Source of the DNA: Coriolopsis trogii | Taxonomy: Eukaryota > Basidiomycota > Agaricomycetes > Polyporales > Polyporaceae | NCBI GenBank assembly: GCA_020543525.1 | Contig: JAHYIO010000037.1 | Location: 372,001 to 436,000 of the forward strand | Direction: 5' to 3' | Length of the DNA: 64,000 bases | Shown here: positions 22,427 through 34,510 of the stretch, piece by piece | How positions within the stretch are numbered: the first letter of the stretch is position 1 | Layout of the letters: every line of letters starts with the position of its first letter | The notes under the pieces: model-generated | Told to the model about the DNA's origin: nothing | Database searches by the model: none | What the model saw: only the letters and a program-made list of their open reading frames with translations | Program-made: the position numbers and the translations under genes

Positions 22427-24691
22427 CTATTCCTCCTGGAAGAAGTCCCGAGTTACCTCGCCGATAATCTTTGCAGCCTTTGCAAAGTCCTCTTGCTGTG
22501 TAGGATATCAGTATGGTAGATAGGGACGTTATGCACACGCGGACATACCGAGGCATAGCTGAAAGCGATACGGAAATGACCTTCCACGGACCCCACATTC
22601 TCCTCATCAGCAGCGAAGTATCGGCCAGGCCCAATAAGGACACCGGCCTCCGCGATGGCAGTCCATAGCTTGAGTTCCAGGGCTTCTTCAGCGCCGGGCT
22701 GGAAGCCAGGCATATTCTCAAAATGGACCTTGATCCACAAGAACATGCCCGACGTCGGAGGCACCAAGCTGAACAGCGCCTTCGTACCGAAAGCGCCATA
22801 CTTCTCCGACATGGAGTTCTTGGACTTCGCATGCGCGGTGTAAACGGTGCAGCCTGTCCACGATCCGGTCGTGCCGATCGACATGCGCATGTGGAACTCG
22901 TCCTGCAGCGTGTCGATGAGGTAGTCGCGACGGGCCTTATATTCCACGGCCAAGCCTGGACATATAACCGATTAGCGGCTTGCAAATGGGCGCATCCGAG
23001 GCCAACGGTTCACGTACCCTGAAGCCATCTAACATAGCCATCGTATTTCCATGTGGTGAGCAACTGTGTGATAAGGGACTAGACGAGGCCAAACGTCAAT
23101 TAAACTGTCGCTTAGACACCACGCTGTAGGTCGGATCGCGGATCTTGACATACCTGGCCAAACCCGCAGGGTGCTTGTGTGGATGTCTCGCCTGCACGTT
23201 CAAGCCTCTCCGCGAAGCGAGGGTTGCACGTGAAGAAACCCAGGCGACTTCCGGGTGCAATAGTCTATGTGGGCGCGTGAGCGGAAGAAACACACCCCCA
23301 CAGTCTACCGGAAGTCTACCGCCGTACCTTGGAGAAAGTGTCCAGTCGGATCACACGACCCTGGTAGTCAAGCCTGGTGGGTGTTCAGCACTTGATCAGC
23401 GGAGGGTCTTCGCAGGATACGTACTTGAGATAACTAGGCGCAAGGCTGGCAATCCATTTCTCAGGATCAGTGTGCAATGGCATAGCCTGAGCCGCACGCT
23501 CAGACTTTGCGACATATGTTCCCATTTGAAGGAAGTAGTAAGGGTCGTCTTCGACAATGACCACGTCTGCATAAGACTTAGGACTTATGGCCGTACCATG
23601 GATAACGCGCTCGCTTGACATACCGTATTCGACGCAGATGTCGTAGATTTCCTTCTTCCTCTGAAGCCCCATGGTCTGAAGGAAGGCTAAGTATGCTTGC
23701 CATGCAGTGCAAGCCAAGAGAACTCACTACGCCCGTAGGGTTTTGCCCAACTGGGACCGTGTACATAACGTGGGGCCTGCATCGGAATGAGCATCGACTT
23801 CAATGGAACGGAATCACGCATGAATACAGACCGCCTACAGCCACGAGCAGCCTCATCCCATCCCGCGAGGAGCTCTCGAAGAGCATCGCTGCGCATGCCT
23901 TGCTCGTCCATGAGTACACCGACAGGTTTGATGTTGTGAGGAGCGCTGCCTGCCAGAGCAGACGGGTAGGTCCAGTCCTCCGTGATGAACATCTCTCCCG
24001 GGTCACAGAACGTAGTCACTGCCCTCGACCAACTGCAAAGCCACCGAGATTAGACAACTATCACGATGAAAGTGTTCATACTACCGACCCGTCCGTGTTC
24101 CCGGTATTCACAAGAGTGGTCCAGTCCTCATATACGGGTTGGTATATCTTCTCGACCAGCTCGTTGATAAACTTCTGGAGCTGAGGTAGACCGGTCGCTG
24201 TACCATACTGCAGAGCGGTAGCGAGGTTCACGTCGTCCTTGTTTGCCGGGTATTTGGGAACAGTGACAGTTGTGGTCTTCTCCTTCCGTGAGGTACCAAA
24301 TAGCTTCCAGAACCAGGAGAGGGACGACTCGGACTGCGCGTTGGAGAAGGAGTCGGGGACGAGAGCTGATGATCACACGCCGTCAGGAAGGATGAAGGAT
24401 GGTCCGACGAGGACGAGTACTTACCTTCGCCAGAGATGGCTGCGAAGGGGAAGTAAGCCTCATTGGGCATACCTGTAAAGCGGATGGGTTAACACCATGT
24501 CTTCCATATACTCACGACGCTGAACAAGCGAAGCAAGTAATGATGTTCTTACCCCCGGCGATACTGATCAGGCCGGGTCTACCAAAGTAGCGTGCCAGCC
24601 CCTTGAGCGGTGACGTCGCACGTGCGCGAGACAGTGCCGAAAGGTGATGCGACAGGTCAACGGCCTTCTCCCGCTTCTGTGAGTATGACAT
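22427..24691 (-). CDS. Aromatic amino acid / 2-aminoadipate aminotransferase (ARO8 type)
   Basis: The ATG is at 24689-24691 (MSYSQKREKAVDLSHHLS) and the TAG at 22427-22429, with about eight to ten short exons. The order of blocks is that of fold-type I PLP aminotransferases of the Aro8/kynurenine group: GLARYFGRPGLISIAGG, LATALQYGTATGLPQL, TLVNTGNTDG, MYTVPVGQNPTG, VVIVEDDPYYFLQ, then the PLP lysine in DTFSKTVAPGSRLGF (plus-strand about 23330-23350), a C-terminal PPTSGMFLWIKV and FRIAFSYAS. The enzyme swaps amino groups between aromatic amino acids or 2-aminoadipate and 2-oxoacids (Phe/Tyr/Trp metabolism, lysine synthesis). No targeting peptide is visible, so it is probably cytosolic. Exact substrate cannot be assigned. 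Confidence 0.88.
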
Positions 24692-26874
24692 CTTTCCGGT
24701 GGACGATGGCGACAAGAACGAGCTTGGAGGATGCTCGTGGTTCGGTGCTACGAGGGTGATAGCGGGCACACCCACGAGCTTCAGGACTCACTGAGATACC
24801 CACCATGCGCAGACCCACCACGGCCTGACTCAGCCTACCACTGCTCGATAAGCGAATTCCGTAAAAAGACTTATCCTGGGAATGCGGGAGCCGCAGATCC
24901 TACTTATCCCGGCCTGTTACAGGGGTGATATGGCGTCATACACTCATCGTACGTCCTACAGCCAGCAGATCTGGAGGTCTCTCAGCGGTCTTCCACTTAG
25001 TCCTTCCGAGCAACAACAGGAGGATCAATACAGCTCTTGCACGATGCTGCAGAACGGCACATGCAAACGTTCGTGTAGCCGAGATAACTCTCATATAATG
25101 TGGCTGTGCAGTGACGTAGCTCACTGGAACAGTGGGATTTCGGGGAGCAAGTATGTAGTAGATAATTGGAGACTGTGCAGTGTAACTCGGCCGGTAAGTA
25201 GTACTGTGTGATACCTCCGAACCAATACGAGGCAAACTCCGGGACCGGCGTAAGTATACAGACCATGCTGACCTGATGCTCACTACTATTTGTCAGATGT
25301 AACTCTCGGAGTGATGGCATGCAAGCCGCGCTTGCAGACAGCGACGATTCGTAAAGGCCTCAGACGTGCAGTGTTTGAAGTCATCGGTGATTTAGATATC
25401 ATGTTGTGCTCATGTGTATACAAGGGTCCGCATATAACATAGGGTTAGCCAGGCTGACGGGATGGGGCATAACTGTGAGCACTAACATCAACACCGGTAC
25501 CAAGCGTACACTATGGAGTGACATGACTCACTCAGACGCGCACATCACGTCCTTGCTGCGCCTCGGAGGTGCCCGTCCTTCCACGCATAAACCCACACTT
25601 CGCGCGCTCGTTACTACGCGTCTTGTTAGGTCGCGCATGCCCTTCGCAGAAGGCTCGGGAAGGAATCTGCCGGGGCAATCTCTCAATCTTGGAACTCAAT
25701 CTACCATCCATCCACGGCGTACCTCAAGCGAACTGGATGTTCCACCTAACAAGAAGCGCGATGGATGCGGGTGGGCGGAGGTCGGATGTACGCTGGAAGG
25801 CTCAGGCAGGCCACGAACACCTCTACAAGATCAAAAGAGACGAAGAGGAAGAAGACATGGTGAGCCACGTCCTAGGGAATGCAGCTGGTGGACTGAAGCG
25901 ACATACCGAGACGCAAGGACGCGCTGGGGAAGGTGAGATGCGCGCTGCACGGAAGCAAAAATCGCCCTAGGCTTATAAGTGCTGTCGGAGATTCGGATCA
26001 TGATATCAGCGAGGGTGCTACAGACCCGCCCATTGGGCCCTGGGCGGTGAAGCGTTTTCCTCCGCCATCGTGACGAACATGCGGAGCGATACGGTACGAG
26101 CACTTGGGGGTGGTCTGCACTGATTATCGCGTCGAATGAATGGGATCATTTGGCAAATACAGGTGTTTGGGTGCTCACCTTCTCTTTCCGCAAACGGGGA
26201 CATGCGTGCTCAGACTAGCGAGACGCGTTTGGCGAACGCTTGGCCCCGAACTCGTGGTTCATTATGGATAACGAGAAAACCACGCCGCAAACAGCAAACG
26301 AGAGGACAAATGGGACCCGGCAATGGATGCCGAGTGCTGTCGAGACCAGATAGAGATTGTGTCGATCTCTGGCATGGAAGATGCCACACGGGGACTCGTG
26401 TTTGCCATGACCCCGCCTGCGCAGACGGTTTGCGGGGTTCGACAACACGCGCGCCCACCACGCGTTGTGGACGCAGGAAGTGGACCGAGCGATGCGATTG
26501 AGACACCAAGCAGAGTGTGCGCCGCAGGGAGCCAAGGGCTCCAGCGCAAGACTGCAGCTGACGCGTCGCGCGCAACGCGAGAGATGGATGATGAGTGGAG
26601 GACGCTGTATGCGGCACGAGTTGCCTAATACGGCAGCTCGCGGGGCCGGCCCTGAAGCGGCGACAGAGATGGGGCGCACCGCCGTCGCTCTTGGTTATCG
26701 CCATCGCTCATCTCACTCGTCACCTTGCCCTTACGAAGGAGGAGGGAAGGAAAGCTGGGTTTGTAGGAAGAGGGAAACCGGGAAGCAGTCGGTACGTAAA
26801 TTTCATCCATGTGCTCGTCGACTCCGGTAACCCTCGTGCCAGGTTCAGGCATTCAGTAGGGCATTCAGGCTACG
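24692..26874. other. Gene-poor region, 2.2 kb
   Basis: Only short overlapping frames on both strands are found here; none has family features, ordered splice sites or a persistent protein-like composition. The longest frames (about 25.4-25.97 kb and 26.1-26.8 kb, plus) are rich in Arg, Cys and Trp, as out-of-frame GC-rich sequence usually is. Promoters for the flanking divergent genes must be at its ends. An undetected non-coding RNA or decayed element cannot be excluded. Confidence 0.5.
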
Positions 26875-27648
26875 ATGGCGTATCAGTTCAGCAGGAAGGG
26901 GTGTTTCAAGTGCGGCAATCGTGCGTGAATCTGGCCTTCCCCAGCACTGCGACGTAACATATTCTTGTCCAGTCGGCCACATTGCAGAAAATTGCTCTTC
27001 GGAGCAACGTCTCTGCTACAACTGCCGTCAGCCGGGACATGAGTCTGCAGCATGCCCTCAGCCCCGCTCGGTCGCCGCCAAGCAGTGCTACTCATGCGGT
27101 GGCGTTGGTCATATCCAGGCAGAATGTCCCAGCCTCAGACTGCAGAACTCCGGTCAGAAGTGCTACGTGAGTGGACATGCACGTCATCCGACTGTACTCA
27201 TGCCCTAACCCTGTCCACCCAACCGTTAGAACTGCGGCAGGTATGGACATTTTGCGCGCAACTGCCCCAACGGCGCTGGAGGTACCTTTGCATCCCGCGC
27301 CCCTCCTCCGGGACGCGGCTTGAACACCTCCGCACTCCCCCCGGTCAAGTGCTACCGCTGCGGAGGACCGAACCATATGGCCAGGTAGGTCTGGAACGCC
27401 CCGCAGACCCTACACTCTCATGTTTATTCGCCTTGCCCTCTCAGGGACTGCCTTGCGGCTCCCGGCACTACCGTAGCTGACTCTGGTGTTCCCGTCGGCA
27501 ATCCGAACAAGAACAAGACTTGCTACAAGTGCCAGCAAGAAGGCCATGTGAGTAACTAGCATTTTCGTACATCCGACTCCTGCTGAGCGGCTCCCCGTGT
27601 GTCAAGATTGCTCGCGATTGTCCCGAGACTGCCGACTACGCCGCCTGA
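26875..27648 (+). CDS. CCHC zinc-knuckle protein (GIS2/CNBP type), 179 aa
   Basis: Exons 26875-26920, 26973-27166, 27230-27384, 27445-27547 and 27607-27648 join in phase to 179 residues. There are six CCHC knuckles: CFKCGNLGHIAENC, CYNCRQPGHESAAC, CYSCGGVGHIQAEC, CYNCGRYGHFARNC, CYRCGGPNHMARDC and CYKCQQEGHIARDC. Knuckles 1, 4, 5 and 6 are each touched by an intron. The family (yeast Gis2, fission yeast Byr3, human CNBP) binds single-stranded nucleic acid and mRNAs, and associates with translating ribosomes and stress granules. A short Gly/Arg/Pro linker (APPPGRGLN) between knuckles 4 and 5 resembles the RGG-type linker of CNBP. The protein is short and complete. Confidence 0.93.
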
Positions 27649-30523
27649 AGGAGTTCTGACCTTAAAGCCGACTGTTCAGATACCATGCGAGTGTAGGATG
27701 CTCGGTGTATGAAGCTCTAGGCCGCAAGCAGTTATATGCCGGCTTGTAACGACATATCGTGTTTATTTATCGGCTGCTATATCTGTCATCCCTGTATGCA
27801 TATCAGTCTAGCTGCATCCCGAACCTTGCTGGGCGCCCTGCTTCTTCATTAGGACAGGCTCCTCTATGTGGTCAGTACGTTCTCCTCCGTCAACTTACGA
27901 GGCTAATCGGCAGGCTGTGCGTCTGGTAACAGGAAGTCTTATCACCTACCCCATAAGTGTTGCCTCAACTTGTTCCAATGGGGCTTCGCGCGGGCATGGG
28001 CTACGCATGCTCAACTTCTCGATCGCGTACGGAGATTGAGCACTCCAGTCGTTGCTGTGCTCCACTCATTGCGAGTACGAAGTCTTGTCACGCAGGTGCC
28101 CTATGCATCCAGGCATTATCGCTTCGCAAAGTACGGAATGTCGGCAGTTAGCGATTTTACAGGCAGTGGTTTACCGCCTATCTACGCTTCTGCACGTCCC
28201 GTTCCTGCATTGTATCGGTAAGCTCTCGTTGGCCATCACCTTCAGCATTGCCGTCATCAAGCTCAATCTCCCACATGTAGACAACACATCCCCTACCAAG
28301 ATCGATGCGGATTTCACCTTACTGACAATTACCGGAACCGGAAGGGAGACACTTCTATAATGTTTCAACACGTCCCGGCAACGCCGAAGAACAGTGCGTC
28401 ACAGATGATTCTCGCATTTGATCTCTGCTAGTTTTGCAAGCTCGCTTCTCGTGAACCTCGTGCAGGTCCTTCACCCAGTCCCCCAGCACCAGCACAGCTG
28501 GAGTAAGTTTTACGCAGACGCGGACCGCTATTCCTGCGATTGAATGTGCCCTACTTCCGCAGCCGTCTGTCGGGGACATCCCAATAAATTGTCAAATATG
28601 GGCACAACGGTCCATACCATCGGTGATCGTTGTCCGGCATGTGCAGAGACCAAGGGATGACTATGGGGTGAGATCGTCCCTTCCAGATTCGTCGCGCTGC
28701 ATTTACTCGATCCTTTGCAGAGCCTAGCCTGAACCATATCTGACTATCTGGTCGGAAGACGCCCATCCATGTCTAGGCAAGCCGTACATCCAAGCGGCGT
28801 TCCAATCTTGATAGTACTGGTGGAGGAAGACCCGGGAGAAACGCCTTCGCACCATCAGGCGCTCTCCCAGCCTGATTGACCAGTATACTCAAGTGGATGC
28901 GTTGCGACATACCCCAAGCTTACTGGATACATAGAGCATGCGCCACAGCTGTGGAGACACTGGGTCGCGAGCGATGAACTTTCTTATCGCTGCATGCTCC
29001 GTGTTGTTTCGTTACTGCGGGCTTCCGGAACCCCGTATGAATGGATGTGGTTCGCATCGATCAAGATACCATCCAGCTGTCACATACCGCTAGCTTGGTG
29101 GGTTTCGTTGTCCCGGTATTCCTTCACTGTCCGAAAGGGCAAGGTCCAGCTTTTGGATTTAAATGACCGACTGTTCCCCCTGGCTCTGCACCTTGGCCCC
29201 CACTCAGGTCACGGTGTCCCAATCCTCGCAGTCTCTGCCTGAAGGTCTGGATCCCCCTTCCTGCGACGCCTACATTACATTCCTCTCGCGCTTTGTCCAT
29301 ACACTGACTCCTCGTGCCATTCCATAGGTTCGTGTTCAGGAGCAGGGACGGCGGTTGCGTGCGAATCTCCAAGCTGCAAAGGTCCCTCACTTTTTTTCGC
29401 ATTCCATCCGCTTCTTGTAAGGCTGCTCGGTGGCCTCGACTGGGGTGAGTGCTTGCCCCTTCGACTTCCGAGCCCTGTCCACGACGTTTGCTCCCCGTTT
29501 CCATTCCCGGGGACCGTCTTCTGTCTTCGACGGTACCCACGTTCCTTCGATCTTTAGCCCATGTTACTGCGCCCGGGCCGCTGCTGACCTGTTCTTCTTT
29601 CTTCTGTTCGCTCGGACGGATGCTTCAACACTACGGCAGGGGAGTTCCTGCATCGAGGTCCTCTCTCAGCCTGCAAGGAAGCAGGCATGCGCACGGGCGT
29701 GGGTGAACTCCCAAGTTGTGGAGGTGAGCGACAGTAGCATCCCCGAGCCTCCCAACCTCACCCCCTTCTGCGACTACCCATTCTGACTACGCTTCTCTTT
29801 GGCTCCCTTGCTCGCACATGCACCCTGCGCGCACGCGGTACGCCTGTCTGTCAGATGGCATCGACATCTAGCTTGCGCGATGGAATCTAACTTATTTGGT
29901 GGTGTGTTGTGAAGTCATGGTAGGCGCGGCGGCGGATGCAGTCGGTGGGAATGACAGACGTTCGCGGTTCCGGGCATTGGTGTCAACGATGTACGGTATA
30001 GCGACCTTATGATCACATCGCCGACGTACTCGTACTGCCTGCCGAACTGGAGGCATGACCCGTTGAAAGCTTAAGTGTCAGGTCGGCTCTTTCTCATTCT
30101 CACTTAAGCTCAGACGTTTATTGTGGGCTGCCTGTGTACGTGTTGCTGGGGCCGCTCAGGATGAACGATTTGGAGTGTTCCAGGAACGGGGTGCTGGGCA
30201 TGAGGACGGGGAACGGGAAGTCGGCGTGAGGAGGTGATCACCGATATGGCCAAGGTCTGCACTTCGCGTGGAGAGTGGCGCATGCCGGCAGCTTTCAATA
30301 GCAACCAGCCAGTTCATGACAGGCAGCGCTTCGCGGGACCCGGTGGAAGCCCGGTAGCGAGGGATGCGGCTTTTGAAGGTGTTACAGCAAAGGACGACGA
30401 TGTATCACAGTGGGGGAACGTTCCATACTAGTGCTGACATATTGTTCCGTACAGATTATGTAGTCGAGTTCAGTCCGTCCATGCGTGAGTGTAGATGTCG
30501 GAATGTCTCCGAGGAGATGAGGG
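27649..30523. other. Gene-poor region, 2.9 kb
   Basis: There is no supported gene. The most protein-like piece is on the minus strand at 28551-28766, listed separately. A further minus-strand frame lies at 28355-28579 and a plus-strand frame at 29430-29786; neither shows a family motif. Nothing resembles a transposase, reverse transcriptase or tRNA. Confidence 0.5.
28551..28766 (-). CDS. Candidate small exon or gene relic, unrecognised
   Basis: A 71-codon frame starts with an ATG and reads MGVFRPDSQIWFRLGSAKDR...., with WSLHMPDNDHRWYGPLCPYL farther on. The amino acid balance (aromatic, Pro, charged residues mixed) is more protein-like than other frames nearby. Upstream on the same strand, about 28795-28900, another stretch (GRAPDGAKAFLPGLPPPVLS) reads similarly but is in a frame with a stop between them. 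It could be an exon of an uncharacterised gene or a decayed gene. No function is suggested. Confidence 0.2.
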   Translation of the reverse strand: MGVFRPDSQIWFRLGSAKDRVNAARRIWKGRSHPIVIPWSLHMPDNDHRWYGPLCPYLTIYWDVPDRRLRK

Positions 30524-31325
30524 TCATGCATCCCCCTGCCCGTATATCTCTACACATCGTTCTTCAAACGCCTTGACCATCATCTTGGACACCTGACCGA
30601 AGAAGGTGGCCGATACCGCAGCGTGGACGGGGTTCGCGAATGCGAAGGAAAGATCTAACGTAACCAAAGTGGGTTTTGCGTCCCCTGCGGTCTTCGCGGT
30701 TCGAGTGTCATTGAGAGTCTGAGAGCCTAGCGTGCTGGAGGACGGATGAGGCGACCGCGCTGGTGCAGGCTGGAATCTCCAGACCGTGTTCAGAGACTTG
30801 AAAAGAGGAGTGGACGCAGCTGCCACGGCCTGCGGATGACATCAGTGGGTCGCACGAGTTCATCATAGCGAGATAGCTCACTTCCACAGATTCGTAAGGC
30901 TTGCATGTGACCTTGCTCACGTAGGTCTCTGTGAAGGACATGAAGCCGACGGTGAGCTCGACGTCCATGCTTAGACGCCCGGAGGGGTCTGTCCCGTGGG
31001 GCTGCGGCTTCTTCAGTACGTGTGCATTCGTACAGAAGGGCAGAAATCGCGGGTAGGAGGACGCATCCGCTACGAGCTCGTAGAGCTGCTTTTGTGTATA
31101 TCTGCGAATAACACCGAAGTCAGTCGGGACATAGGCCGAGAATCAGATGCAACCATGACGGTCGTACGGAAATATCTTGCGCTCGTGATAGACTTGAGGA
31201 CTGTGGCTGCTCCCGTCAGAGCCTGAAAAGGGAGATAAAGAAGAGAGATCTGGGAGAGTAAAGAGGGGCCTGGATAGCTGAGGGCGCGCAGAGTGGACGA
31301 GGCGGGTGAGGAGAGCCATATGCAT
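30524..31325 (-). CDS. COQ10: Coenzyme Q-binding protein COQ10 (START-like), mitochondrial, 227 aa
   Basis: Exons 31168-31325, 30882-31101 and 30524-30829 join in phase to 227 residues. The N-terminus (MHMALLTRLVHSARPQLSRP) is basic and lacks acidic residues, as in a mitochondrial presequence. The core contains the family blocks YHERKIFPYTQKQLYELVAD, YPRFLPFCTNAHV, MDVELTVGFMSFTETYVSKV and the C-terminal VHAAVSATFFGQVSKMMVKA...FEERCVEIYG. COQ10 proteins are lipid-binding chaperones that bind ubiquinone in the inner membrane and support respiration and Q biosynthesis. A Ser/Thr-rich insertion (about residues 145-175) sits between the strands before DLSFAFANPVH, longer than in yeast by impression. 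The alternative start at 31317-31319 would remove two residues. Confidence 0.93.
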
Positions 31326-31690
31326 TCGAACTGAGCGTCACCGTTCACGGCGAACCACAGCGGGGGAAGAGGCGCCCGTGTGCGACGCTCTGCCAACAGC
31401 GTCCGCAAACTCACTGCAGTCTCCGCCGACTTGTTCCCAGCCATCTCTCCGCCTCCTCCTCATCTATTTCTCTCCTGCGATATGCTCTTTGCTTCATTAT
31501 AGAGCTCTCTCTATTGTATTGGATAACTCTGCACCCAACGTCTGTATGACTATCGACCTCTGTCGTCATCGCATCTGGCTATAAACCCATCTGGGGCTGT
31601 ACTACTCGTTTTTGCTAATACCCCTGCTTTCGACAATCTACCACAACTCATCTACCACAACGTATACTTTGAACAACACACCCAGGTGTC
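31326..31690. promoter_or_regulatory. Divergent promoter between COQ10 and the coiled-coil gene
   Basis: 365 bases separate the two ATGs. The plus-strand half near the downstream gene is pyrimidine-rich (CTCTC, CCCC and TTT patches), as in many fungal promoters. No shared binding site can be named. Confidence 0.45.
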
Positions 31691-34510
31691 ATGGCAGACC
31701 CTGTGCGCTTCCGGCTATCAAACAGTTCTGACGAGTGAGTTCTCTTTGCCTTTCGCGCGTCTGTATGGGTTTCAATACGCAACAGCTCTCCCTACCAGGA
31801 GGATCATTCTGACAGCGAACACGAGACCGAACCAGTCGACGATCGTGAAGAGGCCATTGAGCCCATTCAAACTCTCGATCCCAGAAACTCACAACTCTCC
31901 CTCGTATCCGGCGCTGGTCATAGTCTCACCGATCGGCGACATCGCCGAGCAAGCATCTCCCACCGCGACTTCTACAAGTATCTTGTTGCGGAGGGATATG
32001 AGGCCAAAAAGCTGAACAAATTGCTGCGTGGGGTGCTGGACGAGCTCAGCACAGAAACACGCCGGGCGCAGGAGGCAGAACGCCGCGCACTAGAGCTCGC
32101 GCATCGCTTCAAACTCGTCAACGAGGCGCGCATTGCCGCCCAGCAAGAGGTGGACCGCGTACAGTCTGAGCTCCGCCTGTACAAGGTCCAGCTAGAGAAC
32201 GCACAACGGGAGATCAATAGAGGCTCCGATCTCTTGAGGGACATTGAGGCGCAGAGGGATAATGCGGAGGCGGCGGCGGCGAGAGCTCGCTCAACAGCGC
32301 GAAGGCTGAAGGAGGAGCAGTTGATGATGAAAGCGCGCGAGGAGGGTCGACGAGAGGGCTACAAGGAAGGCTTGCGACAAGGGTACCAACAGGCTCGTCT
32401 CCCTACCAGTCTAGATGACCTCGAAGTACCGCCCGCAGGCGTGCCCCCGCTGAGCAGTCTCGTTGGTGGTACGTCTACTGCAGCTGGCGCAGACGAGCCT
32501 GGGCGTACAGACCCGTTGGATGGCTTTTCCATGATGAACCTGAGGACTCCTCCTCCAATGGCCGATATGCTTCCAGCCTCTTCAGATCCATATGGAGCTG
32601 GTGCTGAGGGCTCGCGCTTCCGTGAAATCATGGCTACTCCTTCCACCTTCCGCTCCGCCCCGTTGGCGTCTGGTTCCCAATCGGGAGGAGGATGGCCTAC
32701 CCAGGATGAAGAGGTTCGTTATATCAGACCTTCCGTTATCCGCAACGCGCCGCCGTCCCCTCAGCATGGAGATTATCCTATTCCTGCCGACGGATATATA
32801 CCATCGATGGGGGCCGACAATTTCATCTCCCTTCCACCACCCCATGAGCTTCACCGACCCCCGTCGATGTCCAGTATCGTGCCGTCCACAACGGACGAAG
32901 TTCCGCACTCCACCGCTGCCCCAGGAGTTGCGTCGCGTAGTTATGCCTACACCCCGAGACACCAACCATCTCCTCATTCCTTTGCGGACTCGTTGCCTTC
33001 TACGACTATATCTCAGTTTGAGATACTGAACAATCCAACGACCGCCACACGAGGTCTACGAGAAAGGAGCTCTGGTCTGAGCGCCATTCCGGAAGTCTCG
33101 AGCCTCATGGAGTATAGTCCGGGAACGGATGGCAGGTTGAGAACCTCAATACATCCGGATACTCTTAGTCGAAACCATAGTAGAGACCGTATTTCGCGCG
33201 ACGACGGTGAGGCGAGGTACTCTGACCCGGACACGATGGACCGTTGGCGGCAATCGTCAGCCAGTCAGGTATTGTGATCTCCGCTACTGTGTCACGATGT
33301 ACTTCATTGACACTGTCCCGTGCAGAGTCATCCATCGTCTCCTCGTGAAAGACTGAACACGCCCCAGCGGCCTTCACGTGTCACATCGCCTTCACCTCTC
33401 GGCGGTCCCTCGTTTCCCCCCTCTTCTGCACCCAGTCCTTCTCCCTCTCATCGCCGCTCACGGTCCGTGCAATCGCCGCCTACGGAGTCATATCTAGGCG
33501 CAGGATCTAGCTCAACCAGGCATCGCAGGACGTCGTCGTCCACTCCTATCAGCATTGAGATAGAGCCACCGGTAATTACTCATTTCTTTCATCACTACGG
33601 AACTGAGAATGCACACTGACTTGTCATGTTTTCGCAGTCCGGTCCCGGGTCGAACCTCTCGCCATCCTCGGCCCATGATGGCATGCTGTCGCCTGATGTC
33701 TCGCATCGGCCGCTATCTTCGTCGCAGCGAAGGACGTCAACCACGCCTACACCGGACCGACCAGGCTCGAGGGGTTATGCTCCTGAGAACCACCCCTACG
33801 GGTATGCGCCGCCTCGTTCCCAGTCGCCTTACTATGCAGCCCCTCCATCCCAACCCTTTGTAGTACCATCGTCTCCGAGGCACACTCCCGATCCGATGCG
33901 CGGCTATCCAGTATATCCCTCTGCAGGGTCAAGCACATCCGTTGGACAGGGCCGACCACAGTCCCGCGCAGCTTCTGGAGAGTACGGTAGGGCTGGGTAC
34001 GACTTTGCGTGTCGTCCCACTACTCCTGATCGACCCCGTTCGACACGGCCTGTGTCTCCAAGTCAATCCAGACCAGGCTACGCAGATCCCCCTGGGCGGG
34101 TACCCAGTGTGCTGCGCTCCCCGTCTAGGGCATCCAGCCGCCAATCTGTACAACCCGAGCTCGCTCGTCCTTCCTCCCGCACTTCCGCAGATCCTCGCTT
34201 GAGTTTCAACGCGGGTGCTACTCCGGCTATGGTCCCTCGGCCGCTTTCAGGGGGAGCACAGCAGCTCCACCGCGTGCCGTCCGCGAGCTCGATCAATAGC
34301 GAGACGTCTCGCAAATCGGGCGCGTTCGTACACTACGACCCGTCCAGCTACGTCGACCCCGCGTTCTTGGCGAGCGCGGAAGACCTGACGAGCATGCAGT
34401 CTCCGAACACGATGGCGAACACGCGGGCGAACTCTGCATGGACGGGTCCTGGACCCTCAAGGCTCCGCCCAACGTCGCCTTCCATGTCCTACTCAAGTTT
34501 CCGCAGCTGA
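31691..34510 (+). CDS. Unrecognised coiled-coil protein with Ser/Pro-rich tail, 881 aa
   Basis: Exons 31691-31734, 31786-33268, 33326-33571 and 33638-34510 join in phase to 881 residues. After an acidic start (about EDHSDSEHETEPVDDREE) comes a conserved-looking FYKYLVAEGYEAKKLNKLL motif, then a long charged coiled coil (about residues 95-220, LSTETRRAQEAERRALEL... through RRLKEEQLMMKAREEGRREG) ending in the unusual GYKEGLRQGYQQAR repeat. The remaining ~650 residues are Ser/Pro/Arg-rich and disordered. Exon 2 must begin at 31786 (after AACAG) rather than at the next AG (31798) to keep frame with the GTGAGT donor. No membrane segment. I do not recognise the family; a scaffold or trafficking role would be a guess. 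Confidence 0.8.

Noticed and set aside
25406..26830. Open frames of 120-180 codons on the plus strand upstream of the zinc-knuckle gene
   Set aside because: They overlap other frames, are Arg/Cys/Trp-rich as in random GC-rich sequence, and several start at non-ATG codons. No motif or splice pattern supports them.
29124..29786. Overlapping frames of 118-138 codons on both strands
   Set aside because: Neither has a convincing start, family motif or splice partner; they are mirror images of the same GC-rich sequence.
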